DNA from: an uncultured Acetobacteraceae bacterium | Lineage (GTDB): Bacteria; Pseudomonadota; Alphaproteobacteria; Acetobacterales; Acetobacteraceae | Reading direction: 5' to 3' | Length of the DNA: 64,000 nucleotides | NCBI GenBank assembly: GCA_903924985.1 | Contig: CAIYDT010000249.1 | Location: forward strand, 1-64,000 | Shown here: positions 36,054-44,122 of the stretch, one piece after another | Numbering within the stretch: the first letter of the stretch is position 1 | How the letters are laid out: each line of letters opens with the position of its first letter | Notes under the pieces: generated by a model | Databases searched by the model: none | The model's input: the letters and a program-made list of their open reading frames with translations, nothing else | Told to the model about the DNA's origin: nothing | Program-made: the position numbers and the translations under genes

Positions 36054-37379
36054 TCAGGCCTTCTTACCGGCGGTGCAGGCACCGGTTTTCACGTTGAAGG
36101 CCCCGCACTTCAGCGGCGAACGCCAATCGCCGATCAGGTCCTTGGTGTCGGCCACGTAGGGCGACCATTCCTGCGCAACCACGAGGCCGGCGGTGCGGGA
36201 CACTGTGTTGAACTGGCCGTCTGCCTGGATTTCGCCGATCAGCACGGGTTTGGTGATGTGGTGGTTCGGCATCATCGCGGAATAACCGCCGGTCAGGTTC
36301 GGCACCGCGGTACCGATCAGTGCGTCGATGACGGCGTCGGAGGACGTCGTACCAGCTGCCTCGACCGCTTTCACCCACATGTTGAAGCCGATGACATGCG
36401 CTTCCATCGGGTCGTTGGTGGTGCGTTTGGGGTTCTTGGTGAACGCCTTCCAGGCCGCGATGAACTTCTTGTTGTCGGCATTGTCCTCGCTCTGGAAATA
36501 GTTCCAGGCGGCGAGGTGGCCGACCAGCGGCTTGGTGTCGATGCCGGCGAGTTCTTCCTCACCGACGCTAAACGCGACGACGGGAATGTCGGTTGCCTTG
36601 ATGCCCTGGTTGCCCAGCTCCTTGTAGAACGGCACGTTGGCGTCGCCGTTGATGGTGGACACCACGGCGGTCTTTTTGCCGGCGGAGCCAAACTTCTTGA
36701 TCGAGGCCACGATGTTCTGCCAGTCCGAATGGCCGAACGGCGTGTAGTTGATCAGGATATCTTCCGTGGCCACGCCTTTTGATTTCAGATAGGCTTCCAG
36801 TATCTGATTAGTGGTGCGCGGATAGACGTAGTCGGTGCCGGCCAGCACCCAGCGCTTCACCTTACTTTCGTTCCACAGGTAATCGACTGCGGGGATTGCC
36901 TGCTGGTTGGGCGCCGCGCCGGTGTAGAACACGTTGCGGCTGCATTCCTGGCCCTCGTACTGGACGGGGTAGAACAGGATGGAGTTCAGTTCCTCGAACA
37001 CTGGCAGCACGGATTTGCGCGACACGGAGGTCCAGCAGCCGAACGTCGCGGCGCATTTTTCCACCGAAATCAACTGCCGGGCCTTTTCCGCGAACAGCGG
37101 CCAGTTGGACGCGGGGTCGACGACGACCGCTTCCAGCTTCTTGCCGAGCAGGCCGCCCTTGGCGTTCTGCTGCTCGATCAGCATGAGCATGACGTCTTTC
37201 AGCGTGGTTTCGCTGATCGCCATGGTGCCCGACAGCGAGTGCAGGATGCCGACTTTGATCGTGCCTGACGTTCCTTGCGCGGCAGCTGTTTTAACGGCGC
37301 TGAGCGCCGCGACGGTGGCCGCGGCAGCGCCCAAGCGGGCCAGTCCGCGACGGGAGATGGTGGGTTCGTTGAATGCCAT
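36054..37379 (-). CDS. urtA: Urea ABC transporter substrate-binding protein UrtA
   Basis: 441 aa periplasmic urea-binding protein. The start at ATG 37379 gives a twin-arginine signal (TISRRGLARLGAAAATVAAL), as common for alphaproteobacterial UrtA. The mature domain has VGILHSLSGTMAISETTLKD, FGCWTSVSRKSVLPVFEELN, LFYPVQYEGQECSRNVFYTG and TNQILEAYLKSKGV, all highly typical. AGAGG precedes the ATG. First gene of the urt-ure transcript; a sigma54-type promoter lies about 80 bases upstream of the start codon. Confidence 0.96.
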   Translation of the reverse strand: MAFNEPTISRRGLARLGAAAATVAALSAVKTAAAQGTSGTIKVGILHSLSGTMAISETTLKDVMLMLIEQQNAKGGLLGKKLEAVVVDPASNWPLFAEKARQLISVEKCAATFGCWTSVSRKSVLPVFEELNSILFYPVQYEGQECSRNVFYTGAAPNQQAIPAVDYLWNESKVKRWVLAGTDYVYPRTTNQILEAYLKSKGVATEDILINYTPFGHSDWQNIVASIKKFGSAGKKTAVVSTINGDANVPFYKELGNQGIKATDIPVVAFSVGEEELAGIDTKPLVGHLAAWNYFQSEDNADNKKFIAAWKAFTKNPKRTTNDPMEAHVIGFNMWVKAVEAAGTTSSDAVIDALIGTAVPNLTGGYSAMMPNHHITKPVLIGEIQADGQFNTVSRTAGLVVAQEWSPYVADTKDLIGDWRSPLKCGAFNVKTGACTAGKKA

Positions 37380-37457
37380 GTGCCTCTGTCCTGTTTCCCA
37401 TTTCCGGGTTTGTTGCACGCCGGCGCGGGCCTTGTCCGGCCCCGCTGAGGGTTGTTA

Positions 37458-37473
37458 TGCAACCGGTGTGCCA
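37458..37473 (-). promoter_or_regulatory. Sigma54 (-24/-12) promoter of the urt-ure operon
   Basis: Read on the - strand: TGGCAC-ACCGG-TTGCA, an exact match to the sigma54 consensus TGGCAC-N5-TTGCA with the required 10 bases between GG and GC. Transcription would start about 12 bases downstream, leaving a leader of roughly 70 bases before urtA. Sigma54 with NtrC is the established route for nitrogen-limitation control of urea uptake and urease; the activator site itself is not certain here. Confidence 0.78.
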
Positions 37474-37599
37474 AGGGGCGGCCATACCGTCAGGGTCGGG
37501 CCGGCATCGCTCGTTAACATTCCTTGCCGGGGTTCCAGGAGGTGATCGAGTCAACCCCGGCCATGACAGTGGTGGGCAGGGATATGTCCCTTCAAAAGG

Positions 37600-37615
37600 C
37601 ACAATTCGAATTGTG
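37600..37615. promoter_or_regulatory. Perfect 16-bp palindrome upstream of the sigma54 promoter
   Basis: CACAATTCGAATTGTG reads identically on both strands and is flanked by GG and GG. It lies about 140 bases upstream of the -24/-12 element, within the usual range of enhancer sites for sigma54 activators. It does not match the classical NtrC box closely, so another regulator is equally possible. Confidence 0.4.
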
Positions 37616-37633
37616 GCTATAAAATAGGCAAAT

Positions 37634-38419
37634 ATGGCGCGGGGCTCAAATAATCCCGGCCTCCACTTCAGCCGCGAACGCCGCCCCAAACTCCGTTCCA
37701 CGGAACGCGTCGAGACACCCTGGATGTATGCTTCCTGGATCACTGCGGTCAGGGCCTTCTCGGCCGTGCGCCGCGGTTCTTCGGAGGTGCGGCTGATCGG
37801 CAGCAATGAGTTGCCCGAGGCATTTGCCACCGCCTGGCAGGAACTCGTCGGCGATTGCCGCAAGGACCTCGCGACACAAGGGCTGGACCCCACGTGGTTC
37901 GGCACCAATGTCACTGTTGAGGATGTAGAAAGGGTCCGCACAGCGCTAGGCACCGCGCGTTGGAGCGTCTACGGGCGGTCCTACGGTACCACGATCGCCA
38001 TGACCCTGACGGCGCGACATCCCGATACATTACGCGCTGTTGTACTCGACTCCGTCTACCCACCCAACCCGCTGCTGCGGACTCGGGGCCAGACCTTCGA
38101 GGCCGCGCTCGAGCACCTGTTTGCCGCCTGCCACACCTCGAATGCTGCGCCGATCCCACCGCCGCTGCCACGCGACGCCTCGGCGCCGAGGCTGCTGCTG
38201 GCGGGCAGCCTGGATCCGGTGACACCACCGGATTTTGCGACGCTTGCGGCAACCGCGATGGGCTCCAAAGCGGTCCTGATCGTGTTCCCGACCCGGCCAC
38301 AAGACATCAAGGAATTCACCCCTTGCGGCGCCGGCCTGATCACCCGCTTCATCCGTGCGCCGGACGCTGCGCTCGACACCTCGTGCGCCGCTCGGGTTCC
38401 CCCGGTGCCTCTACGTTAG
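37634..38419 (+). pseudogene. Decayed alpha/beta hydrolase (TAP/proline iminopeptidase-like)
   Basis: 261-residue frame whose first ~60 residues are the antisense of an IS256 transposase fragment. From about residue 66 it is hydrolase-like: VGDCRKDLATQGLDPTWFGT, NVTVEDVERVRTALG, then the nucleophile elbow YGRSYGTTIAMTL (GxSxG) and HPDTLRAVVLDSVYPPNPLL. The middle (cap domain and much before residue 160) is missing, and the end has the TAP-like C-terminus with LLLAGSLDPVTPPDFATLAA and PCGAGLITRFIRAPDAALDT. The loss of the 5' part and an internal deletion make a working enzyme unlikely. Confidence 0.65.
37684..37800 (-). pseudogene. IS256-family transposase fragment
   Basis: The - strand reads EPRRTAEKALTAVIQEAYIQ then GVSTRSVERSLG, which is the conserved start of the IS256 (mutator-type) catalytic region (xxAVIQEAYxQGVSTRxVDxLV). 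Similarity ends sharply at both sides, only ~40 residues remain. It is embedded antisense in the hydrolase frame and close to the urt promoter region. Confidence 0.65.
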
Positions 38420-38628
38420 CGGCCGACGTCAGGCACCCGCTTCCTGCCGTGACCCTTTATCCTGCCGGTCATCTTGGGCGTCACGCGGACAAAGCCCGCC
38501 GCAACGAGATCGAGCCCATCAACAAAGGCATCGATGAAGCGCACCGGGTTCTCTGGCCCGACGTAGTCGTCCAACGATTCCGGCAGGAGCAGTGTCTGGG
38601 ATCGGTCGTGACCGGTGATGTGCGTCAT
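38416..38628 (-). pseudogene. IS1182-family transposase, N-terminal fragment
   Basis: 70-residue frame: MTHITGHDRSQTLLLPESLD, then YVGPENPVRFIDAFVDGLDL and GFVRVTPKMTGR, the well-known N-terminus of IS1182/DDE transposases. After about residue 56 the expected continuation (GYAPGDLLKLYIYGYLN) is replaced by unrelated sequence, so ~85% of the gene is gone. The probable terminal repeat GCAGACCGTGTGGAAA lies about 50 bases upstream of the start (38679-38694). Confidence 0.7.
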
Positions 38629-38806
38629 GCCGGGATTCTAACCCGTCCCATGCCGCGTCGGAATCCCGGGAAATCGAGTTTCCACACGGTCTGCTTGATT
38701 TACGGATCACCAAAATGGTGCACGCCGACCACATGCGAATTGTGATTGACTTCGGCATGCGATATGTGTCGTATTCTGCATGTCAACTTCCTGAGGAGTC
38801 GAAGCA

Positions 38807-39313
38807 ATGTCCCGCCCCAACCCGATGAGTGGTCCCGCCTACGTCTTGGCTCTGCGCAATGCGCTTGAGCAACGTGCTGCGTCCGAATACCAGTCGCCTC
38901 CGCGCACAGGTGGCACCCAAGTTTCGATCCGGCTCGATGAGTTTATGCTCAACCACGTCGAGGCTATCACCGCGAAAACCGGGTGGAATCGAGCCGAGGT
39001 TCTGAACGCACTGATTCAACGGGGGCTATTTGATCTTTACGAGTTTTGTAAGCCCGAGGTCGTCGAGGGTCTGATACAAGATGTGGTGGCAAAGCTTGCA
39101 CCCGCTCATCCGCCCGCCATAGAATCATACCGAATAGAAAGTGAATCTGAGGCGGATTATTACCTAAAAAGCATTTTAGAAAAACGTGAATATCGCTCAA
39201 TGGACGAGGTGAAAATGCGCGCGCAAAAATACATCAAAGATGATCATCTGAGAGTTTACTTCATCAATAAGGGAAAGGAAATGTTGAAAAAATATGGTCA
39301 TGATATAGAGTGA
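38807..39313 (+). CDS. Hypothetical protein with ribbon-helix-helix-like segment
   Basis: 168 aa, not recognised as a named family. Residues ~37-70 (TQVSIRLDEFMLNHVEAITA then KTGWNRAEVLNALIQRGLFD) look like a CopG/ribbon-helix-helix DNA-binding or replication-associated motif. The second half is charged, helical and encoded by noticeably AT-rich DNA (end KGKEMLKKYGHD). GAGGAG about 9 bases before the ATG supports translation. No partner gene is adjacent. It sits among IS remnants, so horizontal origin is likely. It could be a plasmid-type regulator; function unknown. Confidence 0.6.
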   Translation: MSRPNPMSGPAYVLALRNALEQRAASEYQSPPRTGGTQVSIRLDEFMLNHVEAITAKTGWNRAEVLNALIQRGLFDLYEFCKPEVVEGLIQDVVAKLAPAHPPAIESYRIESESEADYYLKSILEKREYRSMDEVKMRAQKYIKDDHLRVYFINKGKEMLKKYGHDIE

Positions 39314-39517
39314 CCTTCGCATGAAGGCGCGTTACCGAATGGCCGAGACGGCCTCCGCTCGGGACGCTCCGCGCGTAGCGCCCAGCCTGTCATGGCTGGT
39401 CGCCTGACAGACATACTCCAAAGAGGCCCTTGCCTTCTGCCCCCCAACTTGCCATATTGGGCCGACGCGGTTACGATTCCTACATCAAATCGGTTTATCC
39501 GATTGAGAGGTGTCTAT

Positions 39518-39916
39518 ATGCGGCCAGACTCGGTTATATGGTTTGAGCGGCTGTCCCTGGCGAGCGTGGCGCTGGGCGTTTTTCAATCCGGGCATGGGTG
39601 GAAGGAAGCAACGGCGCTGGCGTCAGTTCCGTTCGTGTTGTTCATACAGATTTTTGTGTCTATTTTCATTGTGACCATGGTGCTACTTGTTTCGCGCAGG
39701 CACAGCCGTATTGCGATGTGGGCACTGATAGTCCTTTTTGTTCTCGGCCTTCCCACAATATATGCAGTTTTTGCGGCCGGATTGTATTTCGGCGTGCAAT
39801 CGCTTGCTGTAATTCAGACGACTTTGCAGTTCGTCGCGCTAATCCTCCTTTTCACGCCGGCGTCGCGAGCTTGGCTAAAGGCCAAGCCCTTCCGTGAACC
39901 GACTGCGCAACCGTAA
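39518..39916 (+). CDS. Small four-helix membrane protein, unknown function
   Basis: 132 aa. The ATG at 39518 is preferred over earlier starts because GAGAGG lies 7 bases upstream and the protein then begins MRPDSVIWFERLSLASVALG. Four hydrophobic segments follow at about 12-28, 38-62, 70-95 and 100-118, and a basic end. The pattern (first helix with FERLSLASVALG, then helices up to a short tail) is seen in families of small uncharacterised inner-membrane proteins. No functional motif and no operon partner. Confidence 0.6.
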   Translation: MRPDSVIWFERLSLASVALGVFQSGHGWKEATALASVPFVLFIQIFVSIFIVTMVLLVSRRHSRIAMWALIVLFVLGLPTIYAVFAAGLYFGVQSLAVIQTTLQFVALILLFTPASRAWLKAKPFREPTAQP

Positions 39917-39962
39917 TTGCAGAAGAAAGGCCCGCCCTGTCACCGAGGTAGGCCCGTGCCGT

Positions 39963-40142
39963 TTATTTCTGGTGTTTGGCGTCGTGGACGGCTGATAGCC
40001 ATTCCCCAAGTTTCCCACGACCAAGGACACACAGCCATGCGGCTTCGTCTTCCTCAGTAGAGTGTGGGCGGGTGGCTTCGTCCACCATGTTCTGTAGCAG
40101 CCATGATGGTGGACCCGGGAACTTCACGTGTGTATCTGACAA
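39963..40142 (-). CDS. Small hypothetical protein (59 aa)
   Basis: A short frame starting at TTG 40142 with AGGAAGAG 4-6 bases upstream and ending TAA at 39963. The peptide begins MSDTHVKFPGPPSWLLQNMV and ends LGEWLSAVHDAKHQK; composition and third-position GC look coding, and the opposite strand gives only low-complexity Ser/His text. Acidic middle (STEEDEAAW). No family recognised. An internal GTG five codons later is an alternative start. Confidence 0.4.
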   Translation of the reverse strand: MSDTHVKFPGPPSWLLQNMVDEATRPHSTEEDEAAWLCVLGRGKLGEWLSAVHDAKHQK

Positions 40143-40588
40143 GGCACTCTTCCTAAGAGTGAAGGGAGGTCAGCACAATGCGACCTTCGTTCCCTTGCCG
40201 CTGACTATAGGCCGGAAGGCACTGGTTTTCAAGGTTTTGGGCGTGCCCCCTCGCAAGAGGGCGAGGGGTCGGGTGCTATGCGCGAAGCGCACGGAGCCTG
40301 TAGTCTCCGCCCATTCGGGTAACGCCCCCTCACGCGCTGCGAAATTCAAGCAGACTGTCTGAAAATTCGGCCGGCTGAAAATTCAGGAGAATGTTCTCCT
40401 CCAGGCCGCAGGAAAACGGCTATCTTCGCCGCTTTCCGAGGCACCTATCGGCCGATTGGCGAAGAGTCTTCTCCTTTAAAAGTCCGTGCGGGTGTTTTCA
40501 CACGGTCTGCAAGACTTTCGGAAACATCACCCGGCGTCGGTAAATCAAGACGTTAGCCATTCCGAAAGTTCAGACCGAGACCGTGCTC
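40143..40588. other. Intergenic stretch with repeat fragments
   Basis: No convincing gene. It contains a direct repeat CTGAAAATTC (about 40360 and 40375), a small hairpin GGAGAATGTTCTCC (40387-40400), and at 40495-40510 TTTTCACACGGTCTGC, which differs in one base from 38679-38694 next to the IS1182 remnant and so is probably another IS end. Confidence 0.5.
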
Positions 40589-41761
40589 CTACCCCAACGC
40601 CCGCAACCGATCCGGCACCGCGGAAATCGCCTCCAGGTCCGCATTCGCGAAGGCCAGCCGCAAATGCCGGTCTTGCCCCGGCCCAAAGAACGGACCGACC
40701 AACGACAGCAGCCCGCATTCCGTGGCCAGCGCCTCGCCCACAGCCATCGCGTCGCGCTCGCCTTCGGGGATGCGGATGTAGGCGAAGTAGGTGCCGAGAG
40801 CGTCGATCTTCCAGTTCTGTAGTTTCCCCACGCCCTCCCGGAACACGCGCGCCCTTTCGGCGATGATGGCGCGATTGCCGGCCTTCCAGTCGTGCAGGTT
40901 GTCGATCGCCCAGGTCAGGCCGGGCAGAGGTCCCCGAGGCGGGCAGATCTGCATGGTGTCCAGGGCTTTGTTCAGTTCGATACGCACCCTCGGGCCGCAG
41001 ACCATGGCGCCGACCCGGTGGCCGGCGACGCAGTAGGCCTTGGAGAACGAGTACAAATGGATCACCCCGTCCCGCCAATCCGGGTCCTGGAACAAGGTGT
41101 GCGGGGGCAGGGCGCTCTCGGGCAGAAAGTCGCGGTAGGACTCGTCGACGATCAGCCAAACCCCACGCTCCCGGCAGAGCTTGGCAAACCGAGCGATGAC
41201 GTCCGGCGGGTATATGGCGCCGGTGGGGTTGTTGGGGCTGATCAGCACCACCGCTCGGGTGTGCTCCGTCATCAGTGCCGCTGCTCGGTCGGGGTCGGGG
41301 ATGAAGCCGTCCTCGGCGCGGCAGGGGAGGGGCAGCGTCTCCAGCCCCTGCATGCTCACGGCCATGGCGTTGTTGAAATACCAAGGCACCGGCAGCATCA
41401 CCTGGTCGCCCACGCCGCACAGCACGGTCATCGCCATGGTGAACGCCAAATTGGCGCCAGCGGTGATCGCCACGTCTCCGGCCCCGATATCAGCGCCGTA
41501 GACGCGGTTGATGTCGGCGGCCAACGCCGCCCGCAGGGACTCGTCCCCGTCGATGGTGCCGTAGCGGGCCTGGACCGGGGACTCCGCCCCCTCGGCCAGC
41601 CGATGCGCGAGGCCGGGGTGGGTCGGATACCCCGGCACCGCCTGGGTCAAATCTATGGTTGGCCCCGCCCGCCCGTCGTAGCGCAAGGCCCAGGCCTTGG
41701 CGGTGGGGATGGGGGCGGCGAAGGTGGCGCGAATGCGCGGAGACAATGGAGGCAGGTTCAT
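40589..41761 (-). CDS. PLP-dependent aminotransferase, class I/II
   Basis: 390 aa fold-type I aminotransferase. Visible: PGYPTHPGLAHRLAEGA, YGTIDGDESLRAALAADINR, ITAGANLAFTMAM, SPNNPTGAIYPPDVIARFAK (substrate carboxylate/PLP region), DESYRDFLPE and the PLP Lys in HLYSFSKAYCVAGHRVGAMV. Substrate is not obvious; the family includes aspartate/aromatic aminotransferases and kynurenine-type enzymes. It stands alone between an intergenic repeat zone and a helicase remnant transcribed the other way. Confidence 0.88.
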   Translation of the reverse strand: MNLPPLSPRIRATFAAPIPTAKAWALRYDGRAGPTIDLTQAVPGYPTHPGLAHRLAEGAESPVQARYGTIDGDESLRAALAADINRVYGADIGAGDVAITAGANLAFTMAMTVLCGVGDQVMLPVPWYFNNAMAVSMQGLETLPLPCRAEDGFIPDPDRAAALMTEHTRAVVLISPNNPTGAIYPPDVIARFAKLCRERGVWLIVDESYRDFLPESALPPHTLFQDPDWRDGVIHLYSFSKAYCVAGHRVGAMVCGPRVRIELNKALDTMQICPPRGPLPGLTWAIDNLHDWKAGNRAIIAERARVFREGVGKLQNWKIDALGTYFAYIRIPEGERDAMAVGEALATECGLLSLVGPFFGPGQDRHLRLAFANADLEAISAVPDRLRALG

Positions 41762-41870
41762 GTCCGCCAGTTTGCCGGCTAACGGACGAAACGCAAAGCC
41801 TCATACCGTTCGGCCAAGCGGCGGTCGCGCGCCGGACCGCCCGCCTGGGCCCTGATCTTGCCGGCTGTCC

Positions 41871-42587
41871 ATGCACGCCCGCGTCAAGGCCGCCATCGCC
41901 GAGAAGGGCATGGCTCGGTCGGGCATCATTAGCCTGGATGCGCTGCTGAAACTGCGGCAGGCGTGCTGCGACCCGCGGCTGATCAAACTGAAAGCGGTGG
42001 AGCGGGCGAAGGCCGGTTCGGCCAAGCTGGATCGCCTGATGGAGATGCTGACGCTGATGATCGAGGAGGGGTGGCGGGTGCTGTGGTTCTCCCAGTTCAC
42101 GGAAATGCTGGCGCTGATCGAGGAGCGGGTGAAGGAGGATGCGATCCCCTATGTGATGCTGACCGGTGATACGAAGGATCGCGGGACGCCGGTGAAGAAG
42201 TTCCAGAAGGGGGATGTGCCGCTGTTCCTGATCAGCCTGAAAGCGGGCGGCGTGGGGCTGAACCTGACAGCGGCCGATACCGTGATTCATTACGACTCGT
42301 GGTGGAACCCGGCGGTGGAGGATCAAGCGACGGACCGGGCACACCGGATTGGACAGGAGAAGAAGGTTTGCGTGCACCGGCTGGTGACTTTGGGGACGAT
42401 CGAGGAGAAGATGGAGGTGCTGAAGGCGAAGAAGCGCGGGGCTTCGAAGATGACGGAGGCGGATGTGGAGACTTTGTTTTGGGGGGGATGGGATTTGCGG
42501 AAATGTCGATTTAGGAGAGACTTCCTGTTGCTTTATCCGCCCGGTTGGATCACTCTAACGGGCGAATGGGCGGAAAATTGGCAATGA
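41871..42587 (+). pseudogene. C-terminal remnant of a SNF2-family helicase
   Basis: 238-residue frame equal to the end of a bacterial SNF2/SWI2 helicase: ISLDALLKLRQACCDPRLIK, the helicase C domain with VLWFSQFTEMLALIEER, SLKAGGVGLNLTAADTVIHY, WWNPAVEDQATDRAHRIGQE (motif VI) and HRLVTLGTIEEKMEVLKAKK. The ATPase domain with Walker A/B is absent and the start is an internal Met of the parent, so it cannot work as a translocase. The last ~40 residues (after ETLF) are also non-homologous. Convergent to nothing nearby; likely left by an accessory-element deletion. Confidence 0.75.
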
Positions 42588-42672
42588 GGGTCAGGCCATC
42601 TCCAGCGGCTCGATGTTTTGAAAGAGGCAGTCAGGCGCCTGATCGACACCTGACTGCCATTGGCGATGAACC

Positions 42673-43335
42673 ATGCCAAGCAAATTAGAGTCCGTTTTGC
42701 ATCCTACGATCGGTCACTTGGCGGCAGAAGTAATACTTTGCCTTGCGGCAGCGATTACAGGAAAGACTGTCCAAGAGTGGGTTGAGTTTGGTGTCAAAAA
42801 TATTCCCTATGTCGCTATTCAGATTGTAAAATATACATTTTATTCCGCTGCTATTGTTTTCTTTGTGATAGCTACATGCATTGTAATTTATTGTGTGTAT
42901 GCGAGATATGGTAAATCGATGCTACCTCGGATATTCATTTACGCGGCCATGTTGGTGGGGGTGTGGTTTTTGACTAGTAGTATGACTTCCTATTCCAGGG
43001 CCTGCGAGACGGTGATAGACCGCCCGGAGAACAAATCTTCGATTACGAGGTTGTTTAACATCATTGGTCATGGGCAAGATCCAGAAAGCTGTCCGTACGT
43101 CCAGGTTTGGATTCGGGACTTGGGGCGTGCGGGCGGTTGGGTCTTGGCGGATGAGATCGTTGCACGGACAGATAGCAGTTGGGGAAGCCGATACCTTGAT
43201 CCAGATAAATTCAACGGTCCGGAAGTCGAGATCAGGGCTGTGGGATGGCGAGTGCCATTTGGCAACGACAAAAGCAACCCACCATTGAGCTATCTGGCAA
43301 GGACAAAGAGCGTGACCATCACTGTTGGAGGATGA
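42673..43335 (+). CDS. Hypothetical membrane protein, AT-rich gene
   Basis: 220 aa. Two or three hydrophobic helices (about 15-33; 49-76 IVKYTFYSAAIVFFVIATCI; 83-103) precede a soluble C-terminal domain of ~115 residues with a possible disulfide pair (Cys112, Cys141) and a beta-rich end (VEIRAVGWRVPFGN). GC is clearly lower than in the flanks, indicating recent acquisition. It lies 2 bases upstream of a secreted-protein gene, and both C-terminal parts contain a W-rich ~80-residue pattern, suggesting a functional pair. No family recognised. Confidence 0.55.
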   Translation: MPSKLESVLHPTIGHLAAEVILCLAAAITGKTVQEWVEFGVKNIPYVAIQIVKYTFYSAAIVFFVIATCIVIYCVYARYGKSMLPRIFIYAAMLVGVWFLTSSMTSYSRACETVIDRPENKSSITRLFNIIGHGQDPESCPYVQVWIRDLGRAGGWVLADEIVARTDSSWGSRYLDPDKFNGPEVEIRAVGWRVPFGNDKSNPPLSYLARTKSVTITVGG

Positions 43336-43337
43336 TA

Positions 43338-43772
43338 ATGAGGACGTTCAGAGTTTTGCTCGGTTGGCTGTTGTGCCTCCTGCCGTTGACGGCGTACGCT
43401 CAGTCGGCAGTGACGATTACCGATATCCGCTCAGACCAAATGATCGAGGGTACCGTCAATGACGGTACTGCCAAGCCGGAGGACCACTGCGTGGTGGTAT
43501 ATGTCCATACCGACGTTTGGTACATTCATCCATATGCGGGTGGGGGGGCGGATCAATCTTGGGCATCTATCAGCGGTAATAAATGGTCGATTCCGACCGT
43601 CAAGCGGGACTTCGCCGCAAATCAGGTCGCCGCAATTCTCTTGAAAAAGGACCACTCGGGGGATTGTCCAGCACCAGCAAAGCTGCCTGCCATTTCGGGC
43701 ATTGGGCGTCAAGTAGGAGCAGCATTTATAAAAAGCTTATCCCAGGGGGGTGCTTGGTATGGGCGCCTATAG
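43338..43772 (+). CDS. Hypothetical secreted protein
   Basis: 144 aa with a clear signal peptide (MRTFRVLLGWLLCLLPLTAY ending AQS). ATG 43338 is chosen since GGAGG is at 43327-43331; ATG 43332 is too close to it. The mature part reads VTITDIRSDQMIEGTVNDGT, VVVYVHTDVWYIHPYAGGG and SWASISGNKWSIPTVKRDF, resembling small periplasmic beta-sandwich domains found in proteins of unknown role. Two Cys residues may form a disulfide. Paired with the membrane protein upstream. Confidence 0.6.
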   Translation: MRTFRVLLGWLLCLLPLTAYAQSAVTITDIRSDQMIEGTVNDGTAKPEDHCVVVYVHTDVWYIHPYAGGGADQSWASISGNKWSIPTVKRDFAANQVAAILLKKDHSGDCPAPAKLPAISGIGRQVGAAFIKSLSQGGAWYGRL

Positions 43773-43786
43773 GGTCGAACCGAACC

Positions 43787-44122
43787 CTACAAAATCGCCT
43801 CCAACCCCTTACGCCGGATCACATCCAGCAGCACCAAAGCCGCCCCCGTCGGCTGCTTCGCCCCTCGCTCCAACTGCGACACATACCCCACGCTCAGATT
43901 GAGTGTCCGAGCAAAAACCGCCTGACTCATCCGCGTCCGCTCCCGTAGCACGCGAATATCCGTGCCGGTCAGCGGTTCAGCGGGCGGCGGCGCGTCCTTC
44001 CCCACGTCCCGCAACGTGATCTTCTTGTGCCGCGCTTCATCGATAATGCCGAGTCGATGCAGATCGTCCGCCATCTCCACGATCGCCGTCCTCAACCGAC
44101 TCCGTTTAACCGCTGCCGCCAT
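43787..44122 (-). CDS. XRE-type antitoxin (HigA-like)
   Basis: 111 aa. C-terminal helix-turn-helix of the XRE family: LTGTDIRVLRERTRMSQAVF then ARTLNLSVGYVSQLERGAKQ and PTGAALVLLDVIRRKGLEAI. N-terminal ~45 residues are the toxin-binding extension. ATG 44122 is preceded by an excellent AGGAGGTGG site. It overlaps the toxin gene by 17 bases; toxin-first order as in higBA and related pairs. Expected to neutralise the toxin and repress the pair. Confidence 0.85.
   Translation of the reverse strand: MAAAVKRSRLRTAIVEMADDLHRLGIIDEARHKKITLRDVGKDAPPPAEPLTGTDIRVLRERTRMSQAVFARTLNLSVGYVSQLERGAKQPTGAALVLLDVIRRKGLEAIL

Noticed and set aside
37291-37953. 220-codon - strand frame across the urtA leader
   Set aside because: Only ~40 residues match IS256 transposase; the rest is promoter and shadow sequence.
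39976-40362. 128-codon + strand frame
   Set aside because: Ser/His/Pro-rich text without family features; the opposite strand offers a better small gene.
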